Source: JAVBTR01 sp031556065
GTDB lineage: Bacteria > Bacillota > Clostridia > Christensenellales > Aristaeellaceae
Assembly: GCA_031556065.1 (NCBI GenBank)
Contig: JAVBTR010000079.1
Location: forward strand, 1-64,000
DNA: 64,000 bases
Reading direction: 5' to 3'
Shown here: positions 50,020 through 58,803 of the stretch, one piece after another
How positions within the stretch are numbered: position 1 is the first letter of the stretch
How the letters are laid out: every line of letters begins with the position of its first letter
The notes under the pieces: model-generated
Seen by the model: the letters and a program-made list of their open reading frames with translations, nothing else
Told to the model about the DNA's origin: nothing
Databases searched by the model: none
Translations under genes and position numbers: made by a program

Positions 50020-52717
50020 AACCATTTTGCAGGTTTTGTGGACCCAGACCCTGGCAGGAACTGCCTTGTTGATTATTCTTCTGTCTCTAAGGGCCCTCTT
50101 TGGAAAAAAGCTTAAGGCACGGTTCGTCTGTATAGCCTGGCTGGTGGTAGCCCTTCGGTTTATACTGCCCTTGTCTTTGCCCGGGCCATATGTGCCGCCT
50201 AACCCTGTTGCCCCTTTGCCGTTTCAATGGGCAGCCCCAGCCGTGGAAGCGGCACAGCAGCCCCAGGAGACCACCGCTTTGACCTTGGCAGAGGAACCTG
50301 CCCTCCTGGCTCCCGCTCCCTTAACTCAAGCTGAACCCCAAACCACCATCGTTACCCAGCCCAAAAGAGCATTACCCGTAAACGCAGTTCTTTTAGGCCT
50401 ATGGGGCTTGGGGGTTATATCTGTCCTTGGTGCCATGGTGATTGCCAACCGGTGCTTTCGCAATGCTGTGATGAAGACGGCCCAGCCCATTGAAACCGCG
50501 GCCTTTCTCCCTGTATATTTGACCCATGTAGCCGCCCCCTGCCTGGTGGGGATTAAAAACCCTTACATCCTCTTAAACCCTACTGCCTTAAAGGAAGAAA
50601 ACCTGCCCTATGTGCTGGAACATGAGCTTTCCCACTGCCGCCACCACGATAATTGGTTCAGGGGTTTCGCCCTGTTGCTCTGTGCGCTAAACTGGTTCAA
50701 CCCTCTGGTGTGGCTGGGGGCTGCTCTTTATAAGAAGGATTGCGAACGGGCCTGCGATGAGCGGGTGACCAAAGGCTACGGGGAAGAACATATTCAAGCC
50801 TACGCCAGGACGCTCATCGCCCTGGTGACCCCGGAAAAACCTCGGCTGCTTTCCCTTTCTATGCCCATGGCCGTATCCTTTAAGGAAATGAAAGGCCGCA
50901 TTGCCCATGTTGTTCTCAAAACCAAGCCCCGGAGGGTTTTATGCGGCCTGCTTTCTCTGGTTCTGCTTTGTGCTACAGGACTGAGCTTCTTAACCGCCTC
51001 AGCGGTGGCCGAAGCCATCCCCATGCCGGAAACCTTCCAGGAAGCCCCTGCCTTCTGCCCCAGCGAATATGGCCTGGTGCTGGGGTTTGATGGGCAAATC
51101 TATCTGGAAAAGGAAGAAGGCCGGTTAATGCCGGTGGCCAAGGTACAATCCCCCAAGCTTATTGCCTGCGATACGGCCTTTATCTACGTATACGACAATC
51201 AGGCCCACAGCATTTCCTCCTTTACCTTTCAAGGGGAGGCCGTTGAAAGCAAGGTATTAAAAAGTGAAATTGTCCCCGTTTCCATGGCTGCCTCAAGGGA
51301 TTTTCTGGCCATTGTGACACAGGATGGCACATTGTACTACCTGGACAAGCAAGGCCTGTGGCAAAGCAGCCCTGTGGCAAAGGGCATCCACCAGGTGGTT
51401 TCCAACGGGGAAGGGCACCTGGTGCTGGTCACCCCGGAGGAAAACCCCCTCATCACCTTTTCCACCATCTACCATGAGGATATTGGCGAAAATGTATATT
51501 ATCCTTCAAGATCCAAAGTCTCCTTTATCCCCCTTCAAACCCATGAATCGGGCCAGCCCCTTGCCGTAACCTGCTGGCTTTCGCAAACCGATTACATTGA
51601 AAACCCAGCTCTTCAAGCCCCTGTGCGCTATAAGCATATCCTCTATAGCTACAACGGGGAAACCCGCACGCTTGAAAAAACCACCGTGGGCGATCCTGAT
51701 CAACTGTTGCTCACGGTGGTGGACTACTTCGGTCTTCATGGGGAGCTAGAAAGAATTCAGACATGGTATGAGGAAAACCGCCCGGATACGGCCCTGCGCA
51801 TGCTGCATATATCCGTCATGGAAAAGAGAGCCGCCTTTTATAACGGGCAATTCCCCTTCGATATCCTATACGAAAGCACTGGCATACTGCAAAACGGCGC
51901 CCGCCAGAGGGTATACAAGGCCTTTAACGATATCCCCGCCCTGGATTCCTTCAGCCTTGGCACCGCCGCTGTCTACCAGCAAACCTTTTCCTTCCAGGGC
52001 AAGCTGTACGCCTGCCCCTTATCTACGGAGGCGGGCCTCTTTTACCTTGACAAAACCTGGGCCTTGGCCATTGGCTTTACCATGCCACAAGAGGGTTACA
52101 CATGGAAGGATTTGTACGACGCGGCCAAGGCTGCCGGGGTGGGCCAGCCAGGGAAGCCCATTTTGTTCAGAGAGTCTTATGACGGGAACCCCATGTTCCT
52201 GCGCAACTACTGCTATGCCAATACCCAGTGGTATGACAGCGTGAACTTCGATACCCCCGCTTTTCGGGAAATGCTTCAAGTCTACCGGCAGATGGTATCG
52301 GAGGGCATGATCCTATATGGAGAAACCCAGGGCTACGACCCATGCCTTTTTTCCACAGCCGGCGAAAACAGCAACGGCTACTGCTATCCCGGTTGGGAAG
52401 GCCATGCCATTACCATTTCCCAGCACTGGGGCTGTGCCATATCCGCGAACGCCCCCAATGAACAGGGTGCCGTGGAATATATTTTAAACCTCCTGGCCCC
52501 TAAGCTTAAAACCTCCCTTAAAACCTCCAACGGCCTCCCCTATACTGAAACCAAAGGCGATCCGGACCGAATCACCTGGTCCTCCGCTTTTAACCCAGCC
52601 ACCCTCACACAAGCCTCTGAAAAGCTTAGCTTTTATATTGACGGCAGCCTGGGGGAGGATGATTTCATCGCCTATTTGCAAAATTGGAGCAATGAACGCG
52701 CGCAACTGTTAAAGTAA
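50012..52717 (+). CDS. BlaR1-type M56 metallopeptidase with propeller and solute-binding-like sensor domains
   Basis: 901 residues. Membrane part: helices near 12-30, 36-56, 125-145, 218-236 and 310-332. The M56 active site is HELSH (about 204-208), with CERACDERVTKGYGEEHIQAYA supplying the downstream Glu. In BlaR1/MecR1 the last domain is a penicillin-binding sensor with SxxK. Here residues about 345-560 look propeller-like (LVLGFDGQIYLEKEEGRLMP, DGTLYYLDKQGLWQSSPVAK) and about 565-901 look like a solute-binding protein (LTVVDYFGLHGELERIQTWY, FQGKLYACPLSTEAGLFYLD, FDTPAFREMLQVYRQMVSEG). No SxxK acylation site is apparent. Coupled to the BlaI-like gene. Predicted to cleave the repressor when a ligand binds. 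Confidence 0.85.
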   Translation: MNETILQVLWTQTLAGTALLIILLSLRALFGKKLKARFVCIAWLVVALRFILPLSLPGPYVPPNPVAPLPFQWAAPAVEAAQQPQETTALTLAEEPALLAPAPLTQAEPQTTIVTQPKRALPVNAVLLGLWGLGVISVLGAMVIANRCFRNAVMKTAQPIETAAFLPVYLTHVAAPCLVGIKNPYILLNPTALKEENLPYVLEHELSHCRHHDNWFRGFALLLCALNWFNPLVWLGAALYKKDCERACDERVTKGYGEEHIQAYARTLIALVTPEKPRLLSLSMPMAVSFKEMKGRIAHVVLKTKPRRVLCGLLSLVLLCATGLSFLTASAVAEAIPMPETFQEAPAFCPSEYGLVLGFDGQIYLEKEEGRLMPVAKVQSPKLIACDTAFIYVYDNQAHSISSFTFQGEAVESKVLKSEIVPVSMAASRDFLAIVTQDGTLYYLDKQGLWQSSPVAKGIHQVVSNGEGHLVLVTPEENPLITFSTIYHEDIGENVYYPSRSKVSFIPLQTHESGQPLAVTCWLSQTDYIENPALQAPVRYKHILYSYNGETRTLEKTTVGDPDQLLLTVVDYFGLHGELERIQTWYEENRPDTALRMLHISVMEKRAAFYNGQFPFDILYESTGILQNGARQRVYKAFNDIPALDSFSLGTAAVYQQTFSFQGKLYACPLSTEAGLFYLDKTWALAIGFTMPQEGYTWKDLYDAAKAAGVGQPGKPILFRESYDGNPMFLRNYCYANTQWYDSVNFDTPAFREMLQVYRQMVSEGMILYGETQGYDPCLFSTAGENSNGYCYPGWEGHAITISQHWGCAISANAPNEQGAVEYILNLLAPKLKTSLKTSNGLPYTETKGDPDRITWSSAFNPATLTQASEKLSFYIDGSLGEDDFIAYLQNWSNERAQLLK

Positions 52718-52752
52718 ACAGCCTGAATAGCATACCCAACCAAGATACCCTA

Positions 52753-52787
52753 TGTTATAATACCTCCACAACCATTGTGGAGGTATT
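52753..52787 (+). promoter_or_regulatory. Extended -10 promoter overlapping a 13-bp palindrome that contains the ribosome site
   Basis: TGTTATAAT (52753-52761) is an extended -10. AATACCTCCACAA (52759-52771) is exactly inverted at 52775-52787 with loop CCA; the right arm contains GGAGG, the ribosome site of the next gene. Transcripts starting at this promoter would carry only a few bases of the left arm, whereas read-through RNA from upstream would fold and hide the ribosome site. Confidence 0.65.
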
Positions 52788-52792
52788 ATTTT

Positions 52793-54397
52793 ATGAAACG
52801 CCGCTTGTTCCTTGCCCTGGTCGCCGCCTTAGTGCTTTTGACCCTGACCGCTTATGCAGACACCGCCCTAACCATCCTGGCCACCACAGATATCCACGGC
52901 AACCTCTTGGGCTACGATTACGCCCAGGATATGGAAACCCAAGACGGCCTTGGCCGCATTGCCGCCTATGTAGAAAAAGTCCGCCAGGAAACGGGCACTC
53001 TCCTTCTGATCGATAACGGGGATACCTTCCAGGGGACTATATTAACCGATCAGGTTCAAGGCCAGCCCGCCATGATCGCCGCCATGAACCTGATGGGTTA
53101 CGATACCATGACATTAGGCAACCATGATTTCAACTTCGGCACCGAGTTCATCGAAAACCTCATTTCCCTTTGTGATTTCCCCATCCTTTCCGCCAATACT
53201 CTTTTAAAGAACGGCAGCCCCTTCGTGGGGGATTATGTGGTCTTTGAAAGGGGTGGTTTAAGCATCGCCATTATTGGCGTAACCACACCCAACGTTGCCC
53301 GGTGGGACGCAAAAACCCAAGGCATTTCGGAACTGGATTTTGAAGACATGTCTAAGACAGTCAGCACCTGCATTGAAAAGATTGGCGATTCGGCGGATAT
53401 CATTATCGTTTCCGCCCACGCAGGTCTGGCTCCGGAATTCGATGTAGAAAATCGCTCCGATTCCGCCCAGAAAATCCTGGACGAAAACCCGGCCATCGAT
53501 GTATTGCTGGTAGGCCACTACCACATTCTTGTAAACGAAAAACAGGGCACCGCCATTATTGGCGGCACCCGCAACAGCGCCCGAGAAATCACGCGGATCG
53601 ACCTGACCCTAAACGATGGCAAAGAAATCGTTTCAAGCACCTGTGAGCTGATTCCCGTAGCAGATTTGGAACCGGACGAGCGAATCACAGCCCTGGCCGC
53701 TGCCACCCACCAGGCCGCCCTGGCCGCCGCCAAAGAAAAATCCCTGGATAGCCTGGGCGAATGGATCGGTGAAGCCACGGGAGATTTCCAGCCCGCAAAC
53801 GAAAATCCCCTGATTCCCGCAGCCCGGCTTCAGGACACCGCTCTTTTAGACCTGATCAACACCGTCCAACTGGAAGCCTCCGGGGCCGATGTTTCCTCCG
53901 CCGCCCTGTTCGTGGATGCAAGCGGGATCGCAAAGGGCCCCATCTACGAAAGCGATGTGGCCGCCATCTACAAATACGATAACGATCTGGTGCGGGTAAG
54001 CCTCACCGGGGCCCAACTGAAATCCTACATGGAATGGTCCGCCAATTACTACGCCCCATTCCAACCAGGTGATACGGAGATTGCCCCCAACCCGGACATA
54101 CCTGGCTACCTCTACGATGTGTTCGCAGGCGTCACATACCAGATCAATATCACCAAGGCCGCCGGGGAACGCATCCAGAACCTCCTGTTCAAAGGCCAGC
54201 CCCTTCAAGACGACCAAACCCTCACCCTGTGCCTGAACAACTACCGTTTCAACACCACGCTAATGCAAGAGGGCATCGTCACCACCCCCGCCGACTGGAC
54301 GTCCCAGGAAACCCTGGTACAGCTGATCACCCATTACATCAAGCAAAACACACCCATTGAACCAACGGTGGATTCTAACTGGGAGATCGTGAAATAG
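52793..54397 (+). CDS. Secreted 5'-nucleotidase / 2',3'-cyclic phosphodiesterase family enzyme
   Basis: 534 residues. Signal peptide 1-22 (FLALVALV-type core, cleavage after AYA). Metallophosphatase domain with ATTDIHGNLLG near residue 28, IDNGDTFQG, TLGNHDFNFG and VGHYHIL supplying the dinuclear metal ligands; C-terminal 5_nucleotid_C domain from about 325 (DVAAIYKYDNDLVRVSLTGA). Hydrolyses extracellular nucleotides. No LPXTG or surface-anchor motif, so it is secreted or held by unknown means. Start ATG 52793; upstream TTG at 52775 lies in the hairpin. Confidence 0.92.
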   Translation: MKRRLFLALVAALVLLTLTAYADTALTILATTDIHGNLLGYDYAQDMETQDGLGRIAAYVEKVRQETGTLLLIDNGDTFQGTILTDQVQGQPAMIAAMNLMGYDTMTLGNHDFNFGTEFIENLISLCDFPILSANTLLKNGSPFVGDYVVFERGGLSIAIIGVTTPNVARWDAKTQGISELDFEDMSKTVSTCIEKIGDSADIIIVSAHAGLAPEFDVENRSDSAQKILDENPAIDVLLVGHYHILVNEKQGTAIIGGTRNSAREITRIDLTLNDGKEIVSSTCELIPVADLEPDERITALAAATHQAALAAAKEKSLDSLGEWIGEATGDFQPANENPLIPAARLQDTALLDLINTVQLEASGADVSSAALFVDASGIAKGPIYESDVAAIYKYDNDLVRVSLTGAQLKSYMEWSANYYAPFQPGDTEIAPNPDIPGYLYDVFAGVTYQINITKAAGERIQNLLFKGQPLQDDQTLTLCLNNYRFNTTLMQEGIVTTPADWTSQETLVQLITHYIKQNTPIEPTVDSNWEIVK

Positions 54398-54447
54398 AAA
54401 CCTATATATTTGTGACGAAAACAGCACACCCCATGTAGGTTTTCTTT
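54398..54447 (+). terminator. Probable terminator of the 5'-nucleotidase gene
   Basis: AAACCTA (54398-54404) pairs with TAGGTTT (54436-54442), followed by TCTTTT. Stem is short with a 31-nt loop, so moderate strength. The rest of the gap to 54599 shows no gene; a TATACT-like box near 54485 has no reading frame behind it. Confidence 0.5.
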
Positions 54448-54599
54448 TGGTAGAGAGCGAGACCCCGTTTTCTTTTTCCAGAGGTATACTGTAAACGTAG
54501 GAAGTTAACAACCTACCAATAACAGGGACAACCACTTTACCCACAGCAAAAGTGAATTGGTTGATTTGCCCAATGTTCAAAACTGAATAGGGAGGACAA

Positions 54600-54665
54600 A
54601 AAATAAGGGCAACGCATTTGCAGAAGATATGTATTTATCTTAAAGGCATGCGTTGCTCTTATTTT
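54600..54665. terminator. Bidirectional terminator at the edge of an AT-rich island
   Basis: AAAATAAGGGCAACGCAT (54600-54617) pairs with ATGCGTTGCTCTTATTTT (54648-54665), one mismatch. T runs follow on both strands (TTTTTAGG on plus; TTTTTTGTCC on minus), so it can end the 54812 gene from the right. Confidence 0.8.
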
Positions 54666-54678
54666 TAGGCGTTGCAAG

Positions 54679-54740
54679 TTGACTTTTTCCATGGTGAGAT
54701 TATGCTAATAGCGCATTTATGTACCACAAGAATGTGGTAC
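54679..54740 (+). promoter_or_regulatory. Orphan promoter-like site followed by an inverted repeat
   Basis: TTGACT (54679-54684), 16-bp spacer, TATGCT (54701-54706), then GTACCACA/TGTGGTAC (54721-54728, 54733-54740). A plus-strand reading frame starting at 54719 is antisense to the next gene and is not convincing, so the site may drive an antisense RNA or be chance. Confidence 0.35.
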
Positions 54741-54811
54741 GTGTGATCTTGCAGATAACGTTTCGTGGCTATCGGGAACCGTTAAAAAAGAAAATCGCTT
54801 TTATCGTCGGC

Positions 54812-56128
54812 TCACGCTTTCTTCAACCCATACTCCAGTTCAAGCAATTTCCAGTAATCTGGTATAAGCGTCACGTCAAAGTTATTAAAATAAAAACAAG
54901 CGTGGGCACAGCCAATATGCGGCTCACTATGAAACGTCCAGTGAACCCTAAACCTACAATGGTCGCTGGTAGCCCCTTGAAATCCGCAATGCCGACAGCT
55001 GTCCGCCATCATTAATTCTTGTATGCTTTCAGGCATTGCATCGATTTGGGGCATATACTTGTCCATCTCTTTTAGCCTAATGTGCAAAAGTTGCTCGGTC
55101 ATTCCAAGCGCGATATACCCGCCCTGATACATCCGCGCAATACGCTTGGATTTGTATGAATAGTCACCATTGAACAAGACATCTTTATACTGCAAGGAAT
55201 GCGCATAAAATGCAAGGGAAAATCTTTTCAACTGCGGCGAATAGCCCCAGTAATCAGCTTCGTCGCCTATCCATTGTTCAATTGACAATGCATTGCGATC
55301 AGCAGTTATTTTGTAATCAAAACGATAGTAGTGATGATGAAATTCGTTAGCCCATATTTTTACGTCTGTGCGATCGGTTTTTAGCAAATCCCAACATTTG
55401 CAGTAGGCTTTAATCGTGTCTATCATCTGAGGAAAATCGGGAAACGAAACAACAAAAGACTCAACATTTTTGCCAAAAGGCTTTCCGGCAAACCCTGAAA
55501 TCTCAAAGCCAAAATCAACCAACCGCGATAGAAGTAGCTCGTATTTGGGCACAGGGCCAGATACCGATCCTGTTCCTTTTTTATTGGCGCTTTTGTAAGC
55601 ATCTGTGTTAACGATTAGCTGATGTTCTTGCAGTTTACTGCAACATGATAGATTTGACAAGGTATCAACAAAACGATGGAGGGTGCGGTATCCTTCTCTG
55701 GCGAGATTGTAATCCTGTGATGCGATATCTACAAGCGCTATACCATAGGCTTCCGGCTGCTTTGACATGTCCATATAGATGTCTTTGGCAAGTTCGCACA
55801 GTTTTGAAAAGCATTGTGAAAAATCCCTAGGCAAGTTGGCTTGGAGTGGGTATTCAGCTGGTACACTCAAAATTGCTCGTGCAAACGATCTCGCTTGATG
55901 CTGACAATGATATTTAAACGCATCAACCAATTGATCATGTCCATTTGACGGTTCTAGAAGCCTTATCGTCTTTTCATCAACCCACTGTGCGCGCCCGTTC
56001 TTAACAAGTCCATTTGCCCGGCGAAGATAAGTAGTGTGTTGAGATTGCCCGGTTGTATTGATTACATCAATTAGGTTGTCAAATTTTGTTTGTTCCGCAT
56101 TGTTGCTAGGTATATTTTTATTTATCAC
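54812..56128 (-). CDS. Unrecognised protein with C-terminal Cys/His cluster
   Basis: 438 residues. GTG start at 56128 after AAGGAGGATTATTT; a sigma-A promoter lies about 180 bp upstream. No membrane helix or signal peptide. N-terminal part is helical and mixed; near residues 375-400 there is DSCRHCGFQGATSDHCRF followed by HWTFHSEPHIGCAHAC, a Cys/His-rich stretch that could bind zinc. Base composition is clearly more AT-rich than genes on either side, and its promoter and terminator enclose it as a single-gene unit, suggesting recent acquisition. I do not recognise the family and assign no function. Confidence 0.8.
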   Translation of the reverse strand: MINKNIPSNNAEQTKFDNLIDVINTTGQSQHTTYLRRANGLVKNGRAQWVDEKTIRLLEPSNGHDQLVDAFKYHCQHQARSFARAILSVPAEYPLQANLPRDFSQCFSKLCELAKDIYMDMSKQPEAYGIALVDIASQDYNLAREGYRTLHRFVDTLSNLSCCSKLQEHQLIVNTDAYKSANKKGTGSVSGPVPKYELLLSRLVDFGFEISGFAGKPFGKNVESFVVSFPDFPQMIDTIKAYCKCWDLLKTDRTDVKIWANEFHHHYYRFDYKITADRNALSIEQWIGDEADYWGYSPQLKRFSLAFYAHSLQYKDVLFNGDYSYKSKRIARMYQGGYIALGMTEQLLHIRLKEMDKYMPQIDAMPESIQELMMADSCRHCGFQGATSDHCRFRVHWTFHSEPHIGCAHACFYFNNFDVTLIPDYWKLLELEYGLKKA

Positions 56129-56335
56129 AAATAATCCTCCTTGATATTATGACAGCAGGACACGTTTTCATTTAGTTGGGTTTTGTGCCTTTCGCCTAAA
56201 TACGGCAAAAGCACGCTTGGGTCTTTATATATAAAACAAGCATCTACAATGTTATATACATTCTCCGTTTGCTTCGATGGGTGCCGTCCCCTCAATGTAT
56301 ACCGCAATTGTAAGCTACAAAGTGAATAAAGTCAA
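56129..56335 (-). promoter_or_regulatory. Promoter and long leader of the 54812 gene
   Basis: On the minus strand TTGACT (56330-56335), 17-bp spacer, TACAAT (56307-56312). The transcript would have a leader of about 170 nt before the GTG start. It contains several short complementary stretches, but I cannot match it to a known riboswitch. A 60-codon frame inside it begins at the -10 box and is not a likely gene. Confidence 0.7.
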
Positions 56336-56460
56336 CAATGTTGTAATAACGCCCGCAGTGAAATTGCGAAACTGTTTATTTAGGAAAGATCGCGAGTGTC
56401 TTTCGCAAGCGCAACCAATTGCGCGAAGAATTATTTCTCCCCGGTGCGGTATTATATGTT

Positions 56461-56497
56461 AAAGAAAACCGAAGTCATCTCAAACAGATAACTTCGG
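56461..56497 (-). terminator. Terminator downstream of the ROK regulator gene
   Basis: Minus strand CCGAAGTTATC...GATGACTTCGG (56469-56479 with 56487-56497; one internal mismatch), then TTTTCTTT. The rest of 56336-56616 has no gene; it holds a GCGCAA/TTGCGC hairpin near 56418-56433 and a CCCC-TAAAAGAAAAT-GGGG motif near 56580-56598. Confidence 0.7.
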
Positions 56498-56616
56498 CTT
56501 CCTTGGACCAAAGTAAAAACAACAAGTTGCTCAATTGCGACATTTATTCTTTTTACTTTTCTACCTTGACAAACGTCTTCCCCTAAAAGAAAATGGGGTC
56601 TCGCAATATTTCCATA

Positions 56617-57879
56617 TCACCCGTCCACATAAAGCGCGTTATGATTGAAGTACGCGGCGTTTAAAATCTGCCAGCCCCCTTGGACGTCGGAATCGTATAA
56701 ATCCCGGTCGTCGTAGCGGGTTTCGAAGGCGCCTTCCCGTGGGTAATAGCGGAAGGAGGAAAGCATTTTTTTAAGGCTCAGATCGAAATAATCGTCAGCA
56801 TGTCCGAAATCCCCTTGAAAAACCACGCAGTCCGGGTCGCTGGCCAGCGCAATGTTGTGCAGGGCCGTAGCGAAGCAGCCGGCCAGGTAGCGGACGATTT
56901 CCCGGGCGTAGGAATCCTCTTGGCGGGAAGCGCTGAAAATATCCGCAAATTGAATGTGGCTTGCGGGAATCGCACTTAAGGGGGATTCGGCAGGGGGGGG
57001 ATTGGCCTGGACTTTTTGGCGGACCCTTTCAATGCTCACTAGGCGTTCCAAACACCCATGCTTGCCGCAGCCGCAGATTTCATCGTCATAGGGTTCCACT
57101 GTCATGTGGCCAATCTCGCCGATGAGGGCATTCTTCCCATCGATGGCTTCCCCGCTTTTGATCACGCAACCGGAAACCCCGAAGCCGGTATATAAAGTCA
57201 ATACGTATTTGTCGTTTAGTTCAGGGGATAAAAGCAGTATGGATCGGCCTGTGGTTTTCCCGGCGCTTTCCACCTTGACAACGGTGTTTGTGGGAAACAA
57301 GGTATAAAGATACTTGCCCAAATCCACATCCGCACCCCATTGGGGAGAAAAAGCGGAATAGCGAAGGCGAAGGCGCTTGGCATCCACCGTGCCGGTAATG
57401 GAAAGCAGGGCACCGTATAGGGATTCCCGATCCAGCAGGTTTTTCTGCTGTAAAAGGGTCAGTTGATCGTCGATAAAATTGAAAATGTCGCGAAGGGGGC
57501 GGGTGGTATCGAAGGGATAGCTTTGGGAAAGCTCTGTCTGCCCCGTAAGAGAAAGCATATTCAGCCGGATACAGCCGGGCCACAGGCTGATGGTAAGCAC
57601 CTTGCGGGTTTCGGCAATGGCGAAGTATTCCGGCTTCTTGCCCCCCACATCGGAAGAATGACCCAGGCCAACAGAGCGCAGGACCCCTTTTTTGCAAAAG
57701 AATTGAATGGCCCGCATCACCGTTAGCTTGCTGATCCCCGTTACGGCGGATACATCGGCCACAGTGCATTCCAAGCCTAGCTTAAACACCTGCAAAACCA
57801 TGTACCGGTTTTCGTGCTTTAAATCTACCGGCATAGCGGGTAAGGCCGCATCCTCTTTAACGACCCCTGTAAACGTCAT
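56617..57879 (-). CDS. ROK-family transcriptional regulator (NagC/XylR type)
   Basis: 420 residues. N-terminal winged helix (CTVADVSAVTGISKLTVMRA), then the ROK fold with GVSGCVIKSGEAIDGKNALI, EIGHMTVEP and the zinc motif CGCGKHGCLERL near residue 275. Such proteins repress sugar genes and release DNA on binding a sugar. Start ATG 57879, 8 nt after AGGTGG; GTG at 57891 is an alternative. Located 47 bp after the permease gene of the same strand, with an extended -10 (TGTTATAAT) in the gap, so it may be expressed both with and apart from the transporter. Its probable operator lies at 61130-61164. Confidence 0.9.
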   Translation of the reverse strand: MTFTGVVKEDAALPAMPVDLKHENRYMVLQVFKLGLECTVADVSAVTGISKLTVMRAIQFFCKKGVLRSVGLGHSSDVGGKKPEYFAIAETRKVLTISLWPGCIRLNMLSLTGQTELSQSYPFDTTRPLRDIFNFIDDQLTLLQQKNLLDRESLYGALLSITGTVDAKRLRLRYSAFSPQWGADVDLGKYLYTLFPTNTVVKVESAGKTTGRSILLLSPELNDKYVLTLYTGFGVSGCVIKSGEAIDGKNALIGEIGHMTVEPYDDEICGCGKHGCLERLVSIERVRQKVQANPPPAESPLSAIPASHIQFADIFSASRQEDSYAREIVRYLAGCFATALHNIALASDPDCVVFQGDFGHADDYFDLSLKKMLSSFRYYPREGAFETRYDDRDLYDSDVQGGWQILNAAYFNHNALYVDG

Positions 57880-57926
57880 GGTAAATCCCACCTAAATCAT
57901 CAATTGCCATATTATAACACACAGTA

Positions 57927-58790
57927 TTAACCTTTGACAGCCCCTTGGGTCAGTCCCTCAACGATCTGGTTGGAAAAGATGCAGTACACGATGATCGTTG
58001 GGGCAACGGCGATTACAATGGCCGAAAACATTTTTACATAGTTGGTTTCGTAGGGTCCCACGAAATAGGTCAGCGACACGGGCAGGGTCTTTTTAAGGGG
58101 ATCGGAGATAAAGCACATCGCCAAAAGCAGCTCGTTCCAGGTGTTTACGAAGGTCATCAGCCCTGTTACGAACAGGCCCGTGGCCGACATGGGCAGGGCA
58201 ATCTGGGTGAAAATCCGGGTCAAGCCACAGCCATCGATACAGGCGGATTCGAACAATTCCCCGGGAATCCCTTTGAAAAACCCTGTCATGATATAGATGG
58301 TCAGCGGCAAAGCGAAGGTGGCGTAAGGGATGATCAAGCCCATGAGCGTGTTGGAAAGGTGGACCTCCGCCATCATGATAAACATGGGAATGAGCAGGCA
58401 ATGAGCCGGGATCATCATGCCGATCATGAAATAGGTAAGCATGAGATTGTTAATGCGGAACTTAAGCCTGGCGATGGCAAAGGCCGCCATAGAGCCAATA
58501 ACCATGCTGGCCAGCAGAGTGCTTACCGACACGATAGTGGAATTAACAAGCGCGGCGCCCAAGTGGCCGTTTGTCCAAGAATAGATATAGTTTTCGATCT
58601 GGATGGTTTCCGGCAGACCAAAGGGGTTGGAAAACAGTTCCGCGTTGGTCTTAAGGGATACCATCACGATCCACAAAAGGGGCAGCAGGTATACCAGCGC
58701 CACCAGAATAAAGAAGGTATAAATAATCACCGTACTCAGTTGCGCCTTTTTACGGGTGCGGCCGGGCCTTTTGGCAAGGGTCAAACTCAT
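57927..58790 (-). CDS. Carbohydrate ABC transporter permease (MalG-type)
   Basis: 287 residues, six helices. EAA loop FESACIDGCGLTRIFTQIALP near residue 180, with LPLTIYIMTGFFKGIPGE before it. Third gene of the minus-strand sugar operon; AAGGAGGGCAAAGCA precedes the start, which lies 13 bp after the partner permease. Confidence 0.92.
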   Translation of the reverse strand: MSLTLAKRPGRTRKKAQLSTVIIYTFFILVALVYLLPLLWIVMVSLKTNAELFSNPFGLPETIQIENYIYSWTNGHLGAALVNSTIVSVSTLLASMVIGSMAAFAIARLKFRINNLMLTYFMIGMMIPAHCLLIPMFIMMAEVHLSNTLMGLIIPYATFALPLTIYIMTGFFKGIPGELFESACIDGCGLTRIFTQIALPMSATGLFVTGLMTFVNTWNELLLAMCFISDPLKKTLPVSLTYFVGPYETNYVKMFSAIVIAVAPTIIVYCIFSNQIVEGLTQGAVKG

Positions 58791-58803
58791 TGCTTTGCCC
58801 TCC

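Noticed and set aside
49651..52717. Ordinary beta-lactam resistance regulators BlaI/BlaR1
   Set aside because: The repressor and peptidase fit, but the sensor lacks a penicillin-binding domain and no beta-lactamase or PBP gene is adjacent.
54719..55015. Plus-strand reading frame of 98 codons with a promoter-like site before it
   Set aside because: It is antisense to the well-supported 54812 gene, has no ribosome site and no recognisable domain.
56125..56307. Minus-strand 60-codon frame in the leader of the 54812 gene
   Set aside because: Its start coincides with the -10 box of the promoter, so it would not be transcribed with a ribosome site.
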